A DNA stretch of 59,969 nt from Lachnospiraceae bacterium. GTDB taxonomy: Bacteria > Bacillota > Clostridia > Lachnospirales > Lachnospiraceae. The stretch's first letter is position 1. Every line of letters begins with the position of its first letter. The position numbers and the translations under genes were made by a program. This document shows, in pieces, positions 1 through 7,203 of the stretch. The notes under the pieces are model-generated. The model did not search any database, was not told the DNA's origin, and saw nothing but the letters and a program-made list of their open reading frames with translations. Where the stretch lies: positions 1 to 59,969 of the forward strand of contig JAFSTN010000048.1 of assembly GCA_017450485.1 (NCBI GenBank). Reading direction: 5' to 3'.

Positions 1-60
1 CGAAAGCTTCAGCTAATGACTCCTGTTGAATACCATGAAAGCTACTACGCGGCTGCATAA
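1..60 (+). CDS. IS3-family transposase (OrfB), C-terminal end only
   Basis: Only the last 19 codons and the TAA stop lie in the window, so the gene enters from the left. The visible residues include MTPVEYHESYY, which resembles the conserved C-terminal tail of IS3-family (IS150-like) DDE transposases, where an S/TPxEYR motif closes the protein. A terminator-like hairpin and a sequence resembling an IS3 right end follow within 80 bases, which supports the call. It could also be a degenerate copy; the catalytic DDE residues are outside the window. Confidence 0.6.
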   Translation, partial: RKLQLMTPVEYHESYYAAA

Positions 61-65
61 GAATA

Positions 66-106
66 CCGCCAGCCGATTGCTCGACTGGCGGCACGAAACT
101 TTTTAA
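66..106 (+). terminator. Rho-independent terminator behind the transposase
   Basis: A CCGCCAG / CTGGCGG inverted repeat (66-72 with 85-91, 12-base loop) is followed by a short T-rich stretch (100-104). It begins six bases after the transposase stop and is the expected end of that transcript. Confidence 0.5.
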
Positions 107-111
107 TTATT

Positions 112-139
112 CACTGTCCTCTTGACGGGTAGCACACCA
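112..139. mobile_element. Probable right terminal inverted repeat of the IS3-family element
   Basis: The segment ends in GGGTAGCACACCA. Read from the other side it begins TGGTGTGCTACCC, the style of IS3-family ends (5'-TG...CA-3'). Its distance from the transposase stop (about 50-80 bases) is typical. The left end is outside the window, so neither the repeat nor a target duplication can be confirmed. Confidence 0.45.
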
Positions 140-189
140 AAGCCGGCAGCTCCTTATTTTTCTCTATATCTTCTCCAGAAAATAAGTTT

Positions 190-213
190 GGAGGAGTCAC
201 TCAAAACTCCTCC
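190..213 (-). terminator. Terminator of the tRNA-Ser transcript
   Basis: Perfect 8-bp stem GGAGGAGT / ACTCCTCC (190-197 with 206-213). On the minus strand it is followed by AAACTTATTTT. It is the last of three successive hairpins downstream of tRNA-Ser and the best candidate for the end of transcription. Confidence 0.5.
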
Positions 214-219
214 AAAGCT

Positions 220-275
220 GTGCATGGAAGTACATCCGTGTACTTCCGAACATGCACGCTAACATCCTGTTAGCG
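220..275 (-). repeat. Two further hairpins in the tRNA-Ser 3' trailer
   Basis: Hairpin A pairs 226-234 with 239-247 (9 bp, TCCG loop) and is extended by GTGCAT/ATGCAC (220-225 with 252-257) across a GAA bulge. Hairpin B pairs CGCTAAC (257-263) with GTTAGCG (269-275) and overlaps the discriminator base and the last acceptor-stem base of the tRNA. They probably form in the precursor and could affect 3' processing. Confidence 0.5.
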
Positions 276-359
276 CAGACGGAGGGATTCGAACCCTCGT
301 GCCCCGGAGGGCAAACGCATTTCGAGTGCGCCCCGTTATGACCACTTCGATACGTCTGC
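274..359 (-). tRNA. tRNA-Ser (anticodon CGA)
   Basis: An 86-nt class II tRNA. The acceptor stem pairs GCAGACG (359-353) with CGTCTGC (281-275), and the discriminator is G at 274. The anticodon stem GCGCA/TGCGT encloses the loop CTCGAAA, giving anticodon CGA, which reads UCG. A long GC-rich variable arm and a canonical T-arm (GGTTCGAATCC) follow. The 3' CCA is not encoded (CTA follows) and must be added after transcription. It is transcribed away from pfk. Confidence 0.93.
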
Positions 360-366
360 GGGCAGG

Positions 367-393
367 CATCATATATGCTATCGCATATTGATG
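367..393 (-). other. Hairpin in the tRNA-Ser 5' leader
   Basis: The bases between the predicted start of transcription (~397) and the mature tRNA 5' end (359) form an 11-bp hairpin (ATATGC/GCATAT and CATCA/TGATG with one bulged T at 372). It may position RNase P processing; this is an inference. Confidence 0.4.
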
Positions 394-403
394 ACACCAC
401 CCA

Positions 404-432
404 ATGATATAGTATTTTGCAGGTTTAGTCAA
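404..432 (-). promoter_or_regulatory. Sigma-A promoter of tRNA-Ser
   Basis: On the minus strand, TTGACT (432-427), a 17-base spacer and TATCAT (409-404). The predicted start is near 397, about 38 bases upstream of the mature tRNA. The rest of the 255-bp gap to pfk holds this element, a CCGGCT/AGCCGG hairpin at 444-460 and the pfk promoter; no gene is seen in it. Confidence 0.65.
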
Positions 433-501
433 ATATCACATGCCCGGCTGCCGCAGCCGGTTATGCCGATGATCATAGTCGGATCGTGGCGGTATTTGTC
501 A

Positions 502-530
502 TTGTAGAAGTCGCGTGTTTTAGATATAAT
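502..530 (+). promoter_or_regulatory. Sigma-A promoter of the pfk-dnaX operon
   Basis: TTGTAG (502-507), 17-base spacer, TATAAT (525-530). This predicts a leader of roughly 77 bases before the ATG at 615. A strong AAGGAGG Shine-Dalgarno sits at 602-608. Confidence 0.7.
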
Positions 531-614
531 TAGGATTGTGGGCAAATATGTTTACATGCGGGTTTTCGTGGGGCGACCGGGTGATCCGTTTGATCTTTTA
601 TAAGGAGGTTAGCT

Positions 615-1688
615 ATGAAGAGAATAGGTATTTTGACCAGCGGCGGTGACTGTCAGGCACTCAATGCAGCGATGAGAGGACTTGTTAAGTGTCTCGATGT
701 CAGTGGTGAGAACATAGAGATCTATGGATTCATAGACGGATACAAGGGCCTCATCTACGGCGATTTCAAGATGCTGACGGGCCATGATTTCTCGGGTATC
801 CTGACCAAGGGAGGTACGATCCTGGGTACATCACGTACACCTTTTAAGACGATACGCGAGCCCGATGAGGACGGCCTGGATAAAGTAGAAGCCATGAAGC
901 AGAACTACTACAAGCTCAAACTTGATGTGATCGTGATCCTGGGCGGTAACGGTACTCATAAGACCGCCAATCTCCTGCGTGAAGAGGGACTGAATGTAGT
1001 TACTCTGCCGAAGACCATAGATAATGACCTCTGGGGCACCGATATGACATTCGGCTTCCAGAGTGCCGTAGACATAGCTACGGAAGCGATTGACTGCATC
1101 CACACTACCGCAGCCAGCCACGGACGTATATTCATCGTGGAGATCATGGGACATAAGGTTGGATGGCTTCCGCTCAATGCCGGCATGGCGGGCGGTGCCG
1201 ATATCATCCTGATCCCGGAGATCCCCTATGATATCGATAAGGTCGTAGAGGCTATCCAGGGCCGTGATAAGAGAGGCAGCAAGTTCACCATCATGGCTGT
1301 GGCTGAAGGTGCCATCTCCAAAGAAGATGCTGCTCTGTCCAAGAAGGATCTGCGCAAGAAACAGGAGAATTCTCCTTATCCGTCCGTATCCTACGAGATC
1401 GCGGCACGTATCCAGGAGAAAACAGGCAAGGAGGTCCGCGTGACCGTACCCGGGCACACACAGCGCGGCGGAAGCCCATGTCCTTATGACCGTGTATTTG
1501 CAACCCGTCTCGGTGCGGAAGCCGGCAAGCTGATCTTAAACGGCGAGTACGGATTCATGGTCGGCTATAAGAACCGCGAGATCGTGAAGGTTCCGCTCGA
1601 TGACGTGGCAGGCAAGCTGAAGACCCTGTCACCCGACGCGACCATCATCAAAGAAGCGAAGATGATCGGTATCAGTTTCGGTGACTGA
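615..1688 (+). CDS. pfkA: 6-phosphofructokinase
   Basis: Phosphorylates fructose 6-phosphate to fructose 1,6-bisphosphate in glycolysis, in the cytoplasm. At 357 residues it is slightly longer than E. coli PfkA. Family motifs are the N-terminal LTSGGDCQALNAA, the substrate loop GGTILGTSRTPF (about 66-78), the catalytic PKTIDND (132-138, Asp136 as the base) and PGHTQRGGSP near the C-terminus. The donor loop reads GGNGT (110-114) where E. coli has GGDGS. Gly113 favours ATP, while Lys133 in PKTIDND is the residue usually found in pyrophosphate-using enzymes. Donor specificity is therefore uncertain. The start follows an excellent ribosome binding site. It is the first gene of a run with dnaX 18 bp downstream. 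Confidence 0.93.
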   Translation: MKRIGILTSGGDCQALNAAMRGLVKCLDVSGENIEIYGFIDGYKGLIYGDFKMLTGHDFSGILTKGGTILGTSRTPFKTIREPDEDGLDKVEAMKQNYYKLKLDVIVILGGNGTHKTANLLREEGLNVVTLPKTIDNDLWGTDMTFGFQSAVDIATEAIDCIHTTAASHGRIFIVEIMGHKVGWLPLNAGMAGGADIILIPEIPYDIDKVVEAIQGRDKRGSKFTIMAVAEGAISKEDAALSKKDLRKKQENSPYPSVSYEIAARIQEKTGKEVRVTVPGHTQRGGSPCPYDRVFATRLGAEAGKLILNGEYGFMVGYKNREIVKVPLDDVAGKLKTLSPDATIIKEAKMIGISFGD

Positions 1689-1706
1689 GACTTCTGACGA
1701 AATATT

Positions 1707-3389
1707 ATGTCATACACAGCACTATATCGTAAATTCCGTCCTGTCTCTTTTGACGATGTCAAGGGGCAGGACCATATTGTAACGACACTTCGCAACCAAA
1801 TCAAAGCAGATCGCATAGGTCACGCATATCTGTTCTGCGGAACACGCGGTACGGGTAAGACTACTGTGGCCAAGATATTCGCGAGGTCCGTTAACTGTGA
1901 GTCTCCCGTAAACGGCAGCCCCTGCGGACAGTGTCCGACCTGTCAGGCTATCGCCGGCGGCGGGGCGCTCAATGTCATCGAGATCGATGCGGCCTCCAAT
2001 ACGGGCGTGGATAACGTCCGCGAGATCATAGATGAAGTGTCGTACTCTCCGACCATGGGGAGATTCAAGGTCTATATCATCGACGAGGTTCATATGATGA
2101 GCCCCGGTGCTTTCAATGCTTTGCTCAAGACTCTCGAGGAGCCCCCGTCGTATGTGGTGTTCATACTGGCCACGACAGATCCCCAGAAGCTTCCCGCGAC
2201 AGTGCTGTCGAGGGTACAGCGCTATGATTTCCACAGGATCACCATTGATACCATACAGGCCAGATTACGTGATATATGCGACACCGAACAGCTGGATGTC
2301 GAGGACAAAGCGCTTAGATACATAGCGAAGATGGGCGATGGCTCGATGCGTGATGCTCTGTCCCTGCTCGATCAGTGCACCGCTTTTCACATAGGAGAGC
2401 GCCTGACCTATGATAATGCGCTCGACGTACTCGGCGCGGTTGATACGGGTGTATTCGATAAAATGACCAACGCTCTCTACGATCGAGATGTGGTCGCTGC
2501 ACTCAATCTCCTGCAGGACGTAGTCGATCAGGGGCGCGATCTGTCGCAGTTCAATAATGATCTGATCTGGTATATTCGCAGCGTGATGCTCTCGAAGACA
2601 GATACCGGACTGGATGATGTCATAGATATCAACTCAGAGGATATGGAAGCTCTGCGCACTACGGCGGCCCGCATGGATATGGATACCGTCATGCGTTATA
2701 TCCGTGACCTGAGCGAGCTCACCTCGCAGCTGAGATATTCCTCGCAGAAAAGGATCCTCATAGAGGTGGCACTTATCCGTTTGTGCCATCCCGAGATGTC
2801 GGCGGTGTCGACAGACGCTGTCGCTCCGCGTGTAACACAGATGAGTGAAGACGTTTCCGGGGAACCGGGCCCGGCCTCGTATGCATCAGCCCCCGGTGTT
2901 GCAAGCACGGACATCTACGCCATTGACGATCTGAAGCGCAGGATTGAATCTCTCGAAGACAGGCTGGCATCAGGCAGATTCAGCGCAGCTGACGCTGACC
3001 GGCCTGCAAAACCCGCAGAGAAGCCGGCAGCCCTGCCTGAGGACGTGGAAACGGTCATGAGGGAGTGGAATGCGGTGACGGAAAGCGTGGGATATCCGAT
3101 CCGCGTGTATATCAACTCTGCGCGCAGATCCCTGACGGGTGACGGAAGATTGGAGCTGGTATGGGCAGGCGATTCCGAAGATGCGGTCAACCATTCCAGG
3201 ATGTCTTCGGCGGGTAACAAAGAAGCTCTTGAGAGTGCCATCGAGTCTGTCATAGGTAAGCATGTTGATGTGGTCTTTACACTGGCGACCACCAGGCGTG
3301 AGATGGAGGAGAAACACTACGATATCTCACAGATGCTTCCCGATATAGAGATAGCCACAGAGGAAGATACGGCGGACGGATATTTCTGA
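1707..3389 (+). CDS. dnaX: DNA polymerase III subunit gamma/tau
   Basis: Clamp-loader ATPase subunit of the replicative polymerase. The 560 residues show Walker A GTRGTGKTT (45-53), four zinc-ligand cysteines (64, 73, 76, 79), Walker B VYIIDEVHM (122-130), sensor 1 ATTDP (about 155-159) and the arginine finger in LSR (167-169). Conserved clamp-loader domains extend to about residue 360, followed by a poorly conserved linker and a tau-like C-terminal domain. No obvious slippery heptamer for a shorter gamma form was noticed. The dnaX-ybaB-recR order is the classic bacterial arrangement. Confidence 0.97.
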   Translation: MSYTALYRKFRPVSFDDVKGQDHIVTTLRNQIKADRIGHAYLFCGTRGTGKTTVAKIFARSVNCESPVNGSPCGQCPTCQAIAGGGALNVIEIDAASNTGVDNVREIIDEVSYSPTMGRFKVYIIDEVHMMSPGAFNALLKTLEEPPSYVVFILATTDPQKLPATVLSRVQRYDFHRITIDTIQARLRDICDTEQLDVEDKALRYIAKMGDGSMRDALSLLDQCTAFHIGERLTYDNALDVLGAVDTGVFDKMTNALYDRDVVAALNLLQDVVDQGRDLSQFNNDLIWYIRSVMLSKTDTGLDDVIDINSEDMEALRTTAARMDMDTVMRYIRDLSELTSQLRYSSQKRILIEVALIRLCHPEMSAVSTDAVAPRVTQMSEDVSGEPGPASYASAPGVASTDIYAIDDLKRRIESLEDRLASGRFSAADADRPAKPAEKPAALPEDVETVMREWNAVTESVGYPIRVYINSARRSLTGDGRLELVWAGDSEDAVNHSRMSSAGNKEALESAIESVIGKHVDVVFTLATTRREMEEKHYDISQMLPDIEIATEEDTADGYF

Positions 3390-3409
3390 CCGCAGTTACA
3401 TACACAACG

Positions 3410-3452
3410 ACCGCGCTGACAAGTGCGTCCGACGCATGTACTCCGGCGCGGT
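3410..3452 (+). other. Structured intergenic RNA element between dnaX and ybaB
   Basis: A perfect 7-bp outer stem ACCGCGC/GCGCGGT (3410-3416 with 3446-3452) encloses an inner hairpin TGCGT-ccg-ACGCA (3424-3428 with 3432-3436). A 10-bp direct repeat GTTACATACA flanks it (3395-3404, 3451-3460). It ends just before the ybaB ribosome binding site. There is no T-run, so it is not a simple terminator; processing or translational control is possible. Confidence 0.4.
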
Positions 3453-3473
3453 TACATACAGAGAGGAGATAAG

Positions 3474-3827
3474 ATGGCAAAGAGAGGCGGATATCCCGGC
3501 GGCGGTATGCCGGGTAACATGAGTAATCTGATGAAGCAGGCTCAGCGTATGCAGCGTCAGATGGAGGAGAGTCAGAAAGAACTCGAGACAGCTGAGTACA
3601 CATCGGCAGCAGGCGGCGGAGCTGTGACGGCTACCGTGAGCGGCAAGAAGGTGTTGACTGCGATCAAGATCGATCCCGATGCAGTGGATCCCGAAGATGT
3701 GGAGATGCTCGAGGACATGATCATGGCGGCAGTCAATGAAGCGCTTAAGCAGGCCGAGGAGGCGAGTTCGCAGGCGATGAGTAAGCTGACAGGCGGACTG
3801 GGAGGCTTGGGAGGTATGCCCTTCTGA
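3474..3827 (+). CDS. ybaB: YbaB/EbfC-family nucleoid-associated protein
   Basis: Small DNA-binding protein of the recombination/replication operon, 117 residues. It starts with a Gly/Met-rich tail (MAKRGGYPGGGMPG), then a long alpha-helix (MKQAQRMQRQMEESQKEL), the beta-sheet core typical of YbaB dimers, a second helix and a GGLGGLGGMPF tail. The ATG at 3474 is chosen because GAGAGGAGAT lies directly upstream; an in-frame upstream start at 3423 lacks a ribosome binding site and lies inside the hairpin. The stop overlaps the recR start (TGATG), indicating translational coupling. Confidence 0.93.
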   Translation: MAKRGGYPGGGMPGNMSNLMKQAQRMQRQMEESQKELETAEYTSAAGGGAVTATVSGKKVLTAIKIDPDAVDPEDVEMLEDMIMAAVNEALKQAEEASSQAMSKLTGGLGGLGGMPF

Positions 3828-4423
3828 TGGAGACATACAACGGTCTCATCAATAATCTGATAGATGAGCTGGCTTCACTTCCGGGTATAGGATCGAAGTC
3901 GGCACAGCGTCTGGCATTCCACATGATAGCGCTTCCGCAGAGCAAGGTAGAGCATCTGGCCAATACCATGATCAAGGCCAGATCCGAAGTGAGATACTGC
4001 GAGCAGTGCTGTAACCTGACGGATGCCGATGTATGTCCGGTATGTGCTAATCCCAAGCGTGATCACAGGACCATCATGGTAGTGGAGAATCCCCGTGATC
4101 TCGCGGCTTATGAGAAGACCGGGCGATATGAGGGGGTGTATCATGTGCTCCACGGAGCCATATCACCGATGCTTGGTATAGGCCCGGGCGATATCCGCCT
4201 GAAGGAACTCATGACGAGGCTTGAAGGTGATGTGGATGAAGTGATCATCGCTACGAACTCCAGCCTCGAGGGTGAGACCACAGCGATGTATATCAGCAAG
4301 CTGGTGAAACCTACAGGTATCAAGGTCACACGTATAGCGAGCGGTGTGCCCGTAGGCGGAGACCTGGAATACATAGATGAAGTAACTCTGCTCAGAGCTC
4401 TTGAAGGCAGGACGGAGCTGTAA
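3827..4423 (+). CDS. recR: Recombination mediator protein RecR
   Basis: Works with RecF and RecO to load RecA at gapped DNA. Its 198 residues match the usual family length. It has an N-terminal helix-hairpin-helix (LPGIGSKSAQRLAFH), a four-cysteine zinc motif (CEQCCNLTDADVCPVC), a Toprim domain starting at IMVVENPRDL and the C-terminal GVPVGGDLEYIDEVTL signature. It overlaps the ybaB stop by one base. Confidence 0.97.
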   Translation: METYNGLINNLIDELASLPGIGSKSAQRLAFHMIALPQSKVEHLANTMIKARSEVRYCEQCCNLTDADVCPVCANPKRDHRTIMVVENPRDLAAYEKTGRYEGVYHVLHGAISPMLGIGPGDIRLKELMTRLEGDVDEVIIATNSSLEGETTAMYISKLVKPTGIKVTRIASGVPVGGDLEYIDEVTLLRALEGRTEL

Positions 4424-4473
4424 CTGCGGATGTACAGTCTGCGCGTATGATCGCGCTTATAAGGAGGATAAAT

Positions 4474-5520
4474 ATGTCAACAATCACCAAATCATCATTC
4501 GGTAAGCTGAAGGACGGCCGTGAGGCTGCTCTGTACACGATCGAAAACGCGGGACTGAAAGTCTGTATCAGCGACTACGGTGCGCATATCGTGAAGATTT
4601 TCGCACCCGATGCTTCCGGCAGGGCTGCGGATGTGATACTGGGATATGACTCCGTCTCCGGCTATGAGCAAAATCCCTGTTTCTTCGGTTCCGTGATCGG
4701 TCCAAATGCGAATCGTATATGCAATGCAACATTTAAGATTGGAGATAATACCTATAATCTCGCAGTAAACGACGGTCCCAATAACCTGCATTCCGACGGT
4801 GACATCGGATTCCATAAGAGACTGTGGGACGCCGAGGTGTGCGGTGACGAACTGAAGCTGAGCCTCTCTATGAAGGACGGCGAGATGGGCTTCCCCGGCA
4901 ATCTGAAGGTGGCGCTTACCTACAGCATCACTGATGATGCCGGACTTAAGCTGCATTATCATGTGACGACAGACCGTCCGTCACTTATCAATATGACCAA
5001 CCATGCATACTTCAACCTGAGCGGGCAGAATGCAGGCTTGATCCTGGATCATGAGCTGAAGCTCAATGCATCCAAGTTCACACCCGTTGTGGAGGGAGCC
5101 ATACCTACCGGCGAGCTGGCTGACGTGGCAGGCACCGTATTTGATTTTACGAATTTCAGACGTATCGGAGACAATATCGAGGACAGGATCGAACAGCTCG
5201 AGCTGGTCAAGGGATACGATCACAACTGGGTCATCGATGACGCAAACGGTGAGCTGAAGACGGTCGCTACCGTCAGAGATCCGAAGAGCGGCAGATATAT
5301 GGACGTGCTTACCGATCAGCCCGGTATTCAGTTCTATGCCGGTAACTGCATCGAGCCTCACAAAGGTAAAGGCGACTTCCTCTATGAGCCCAGATTCGGT
5401 CTGTGCCTGGAGACACAGGTTTATCCCGACAGTATCAATCAGCCCGGGTTCCCTGATTGTGTATATGATGCAGGTAAGCCCTATGATACGGTTACGATAT
5501 ACAAGTTCTATGCTAAGTGA
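4474..5520 (+). CDS. galM: Aldose 1-epimerase (mutarotase)
   Basis: Interconverts alpha and beta anomers of aldoses such as galactose, in the cytoplasm. The 348 residues include the family histidines in NLHSDGDIGFHKRLW and TNHAYFNLSG, and a C-terminal ETQVYPDSINQP segment with the conserved Glu. The ATG at 4474 follows AAGGAGG at ideal spacing; an upstream in-frame ATG at 4447 has no such site. No other galactose gene is adjacent, so the link to recR may be positional only. Confidence 0.92.
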   Translation: MSTITKSSFGKLKDGREAALYTIENAGLKVCISDYGAHIVKIFAPDASGRAADVILGYDSVSGYEQNPCFFGSVIGPNANRICNATFKIGDNTYNLAVNDGPNNLHSDGDIGFHKRLWDAEVCGDELKLSLSMKDGEMGFPGNLKVALTYSITDDAGLKLHYHVTTDRPSLINMTNHAYFNLSGQNAGLILDHELKLNASKFTPVVEGAIPTGELADVAGTVFDFTNFRRIGDNIEDRIEQLELVKGYDHNWVIDDANGELKTVATVRDPKSGRYMDVLTDQPGIQFYAGNCIEPHKGKGDFLYEPRFGLCLETQVYPDSINQPGFPDCVYDAGKPYDTVTIYKFYAK

Positions 5521-5533
5521 TCGACGCTAACTC

Positions 5534-6748
5534 ATGGCCAGGATATTTGCTTTTCCCAAAAAGAATAACGGAGAATATATCGAAGAAGGCAATGAGTCTG
5601 TAAGCTGGACTTATAAGGACAGGATACGCAGCCACAGGATGGTCATATTCTACCGTATAATGCTCGGTATCATACTGACTGCGGCGGTAGTGGCGGCCCT
5701 CATCCTGCAGTCCGCTAATCGTGTATATACGGAGGCGGAGGTCACTGCTTCCGCGGATAACCATTCCATCCGTACAGAGAATCTGATCAATTTCGCGGGT
5801 ACCATACTGAGCTACGGCATGGACGGAGCTGCCTGTGTCGACGTGGACGGTAAGGCACTGTGGAACATCACATACCAGATGCAGGAACCCATGATATCGG
5901 TTCAGGGCAGCATGGCAGCTATAGGTGACTATGGTTCCAGAACTATCTATCTGCTGGGGCCGACCGGCAGTATCGGGGAGATAGCGACCACCATGCCCAT
6001 ATATAAGTTCTGCGTATCGCAGTCCGGTGAAACAGCGGTTATACTCAATGATACCGATACCACGTGGATATATCTGTATAACGTTACGGGAGACATCCTT
6101 GCCTACTTCAAGACTACGATGAGACAGTCGGGCTTTCCGGTGGATGTGACCATATCTCCTAATGGCAAGCTGGTAGGTGTCAGCTACGTATACGTGGACA
6201 GCGGGGAGATGAGGTCCAGAGTCGCGTATTATAATTTCGGTGACGTAGGACAGAATGAGACTGATAACTATGTCAGCGGATACGAGTACGTCGGCACGGT
6301 GATCCCCACGATCCATTTCATGGATAACGAGTATTCCTTCGCTGTTGCGGATGATCGAGTGATGTTCTATAAGGGTGCGGAAAAGCCCGTATCGCATGCC
6401 GAGCATCTCGTGTCGGATGAGATACAGAGGGTTTTCTATGATGACAAATATGTGGCATTGGTCTTTTACTCGGATCAGGCGGAATACAGATACCACATAG
6501 AAGTATTTAATAAAAACGGTAATCTCGTAAACGAGAGAGAGTACAATTCCGAGTTCAAGGATATCGTGATGACGGGCGACCGTATCTTTATCTACTCCGA
6601 ATCGCATGCCTGCATATACAGGGTAAACGGCAATACCGCATACGAGGGAACGCTGCCGAAGACTGCATATCTGCTGATCCCCGGTGAGAGGAACGGAAGT
6701 TTCACTACAGCTAATTCGGATAGCGTGGACAGGGTGCGTCTCAGATGA
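5534..6748 (+). CDS. DUF5711-like membrane-anchored beta-propeller protein
   Basis: A 404-residue protein with a charged cytoplasmic N-terminus (~35 residues), one membrane segment (about 37-59) and a large extracellular region made of repeated beta-strand blades, propeller-like in pattern. It resembles the DUF5711 proteins of Clostridia, whose function is not known. It starts 13 bp after galM and its stop overlaps the next ATG by four bases, so it is probably co-translated with the CvpA-like gene. A role in the cell envelope is inferred from topology and from the glycan locus that follows. Confidence 0.72.
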   Translation: MARIFAFPKKNNGEYIEEGNESVSWTYKDRIRSHRMVIFYRIMLGIILTAAVVAALILQSANRVYTEAEVTASADNHSIRTENLINFAGTILSYGMDGAACVDVDGKALWNITYQMQEPMISVQGSMAAIGDYGSRTIYLLGPTGSIGEIATTMPIYKFCVSQSGETAVILNDTDTTWIYLYNVTGDILAYFKTTMRQSGFPVDVTISPNGKLVGVSYVYVDSGEMRSRVAYYNFGDVGQNETDNYVSGYEYVGTVIPTIHFMDNEYSFAVADDRVMFYKGAEKPVSHAEHLVSDEIQRVFYDDKYVALVFYSDQAEYRYHIEVFNKNGNLVNEREYNSEFKDIVMTGDRIFIYSESHACIYRVNGNTAYEGTLPKTAYLLIPGERNGSFTTANSDSVDRVRLR

Positions 6749-7146
6749 CGGATCAGGTCAGAAATATCATATTGCTCGGACTGGCGCTGCTGATGTTGAT
6801 AGTATGTGTCAAACGAGGCTACTCCAACGGGTTCGCGCTCGAGCTCCGCAAGCTGATCAGTATAGCGGTGGCGGTCATATGTCTGATATTGATCGTTGCG
6901 CTGCATGGAGCTTTCAAGGATCAGAAATACAGTTCCGCTATAGTTATAGCCGGTGCGATAGTGATATTAAGCCTGGGCTGGAAGTTCATACGTATGGTCT
7001 TGGGTCTGCTTTCGGGCCTGACGGAACTTCCCGTACTCGGGATGCTCGACTCCCTGATGGGAGCGCTGGCCGGTGCCGTGGAGTGCCTGGCAGTCATATG
7101 GATCATATATAAGATATACTTGACACTCTCGGTGGTTGGGTCGTGA
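6745..7146 (+). CDS. CvpA-like integral membrane protein
   Basis: 133 residues with four hydrophobic segments (about 6-20, 34-54, 62-84 and 96-128) and short charged loops. Size and layout match the CvpA family (named for colicin V production), which is linked to envelope homeostasis in other bacteria. It overlaps the preceding gene by ATGA. A 57-bp gap follows, containing three GGGGAT motifs, the last serving as ribosome binding site for the next gene. Confidence 0.6.
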   Translation: MTDQVRNIILLGLALLMLIVCVKRGYSNGFALELRKLISIAVAVICLILIVALHGAFKDQKYSSAIVIAGAIVILSLGWKFIRMVLGLLSGLTELPVLGMLDSLMGALAGAVECLAVIWIIYKIYLTLSVVGS

Positions 7147-7203
7147 GACTCTGCCGGGGATGTAACAGGGGATTGCCCGGAGAACAGATCAGGGGATAGA
7201 TCG

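Noticed and set aside
197-400. Minus-strand open frame of 67 codons
   Set aside because: It runs through the tRNA-Ser gene and its hairpins.
444-460. CCGGCT/AGCCGG hairpin upstream of pfk
   Set aside because: No T-run and no link to a transcript end; it lies upstream of the predicted pfk start and is not clearly functional.
1689-1706. Signal recognition particle RNA near dnaX, a common position in Firmicutes
   Set aside because: The gap is only 18 bases, and the dnaX-ybaB gap lacks the SRP RNA core sequences.
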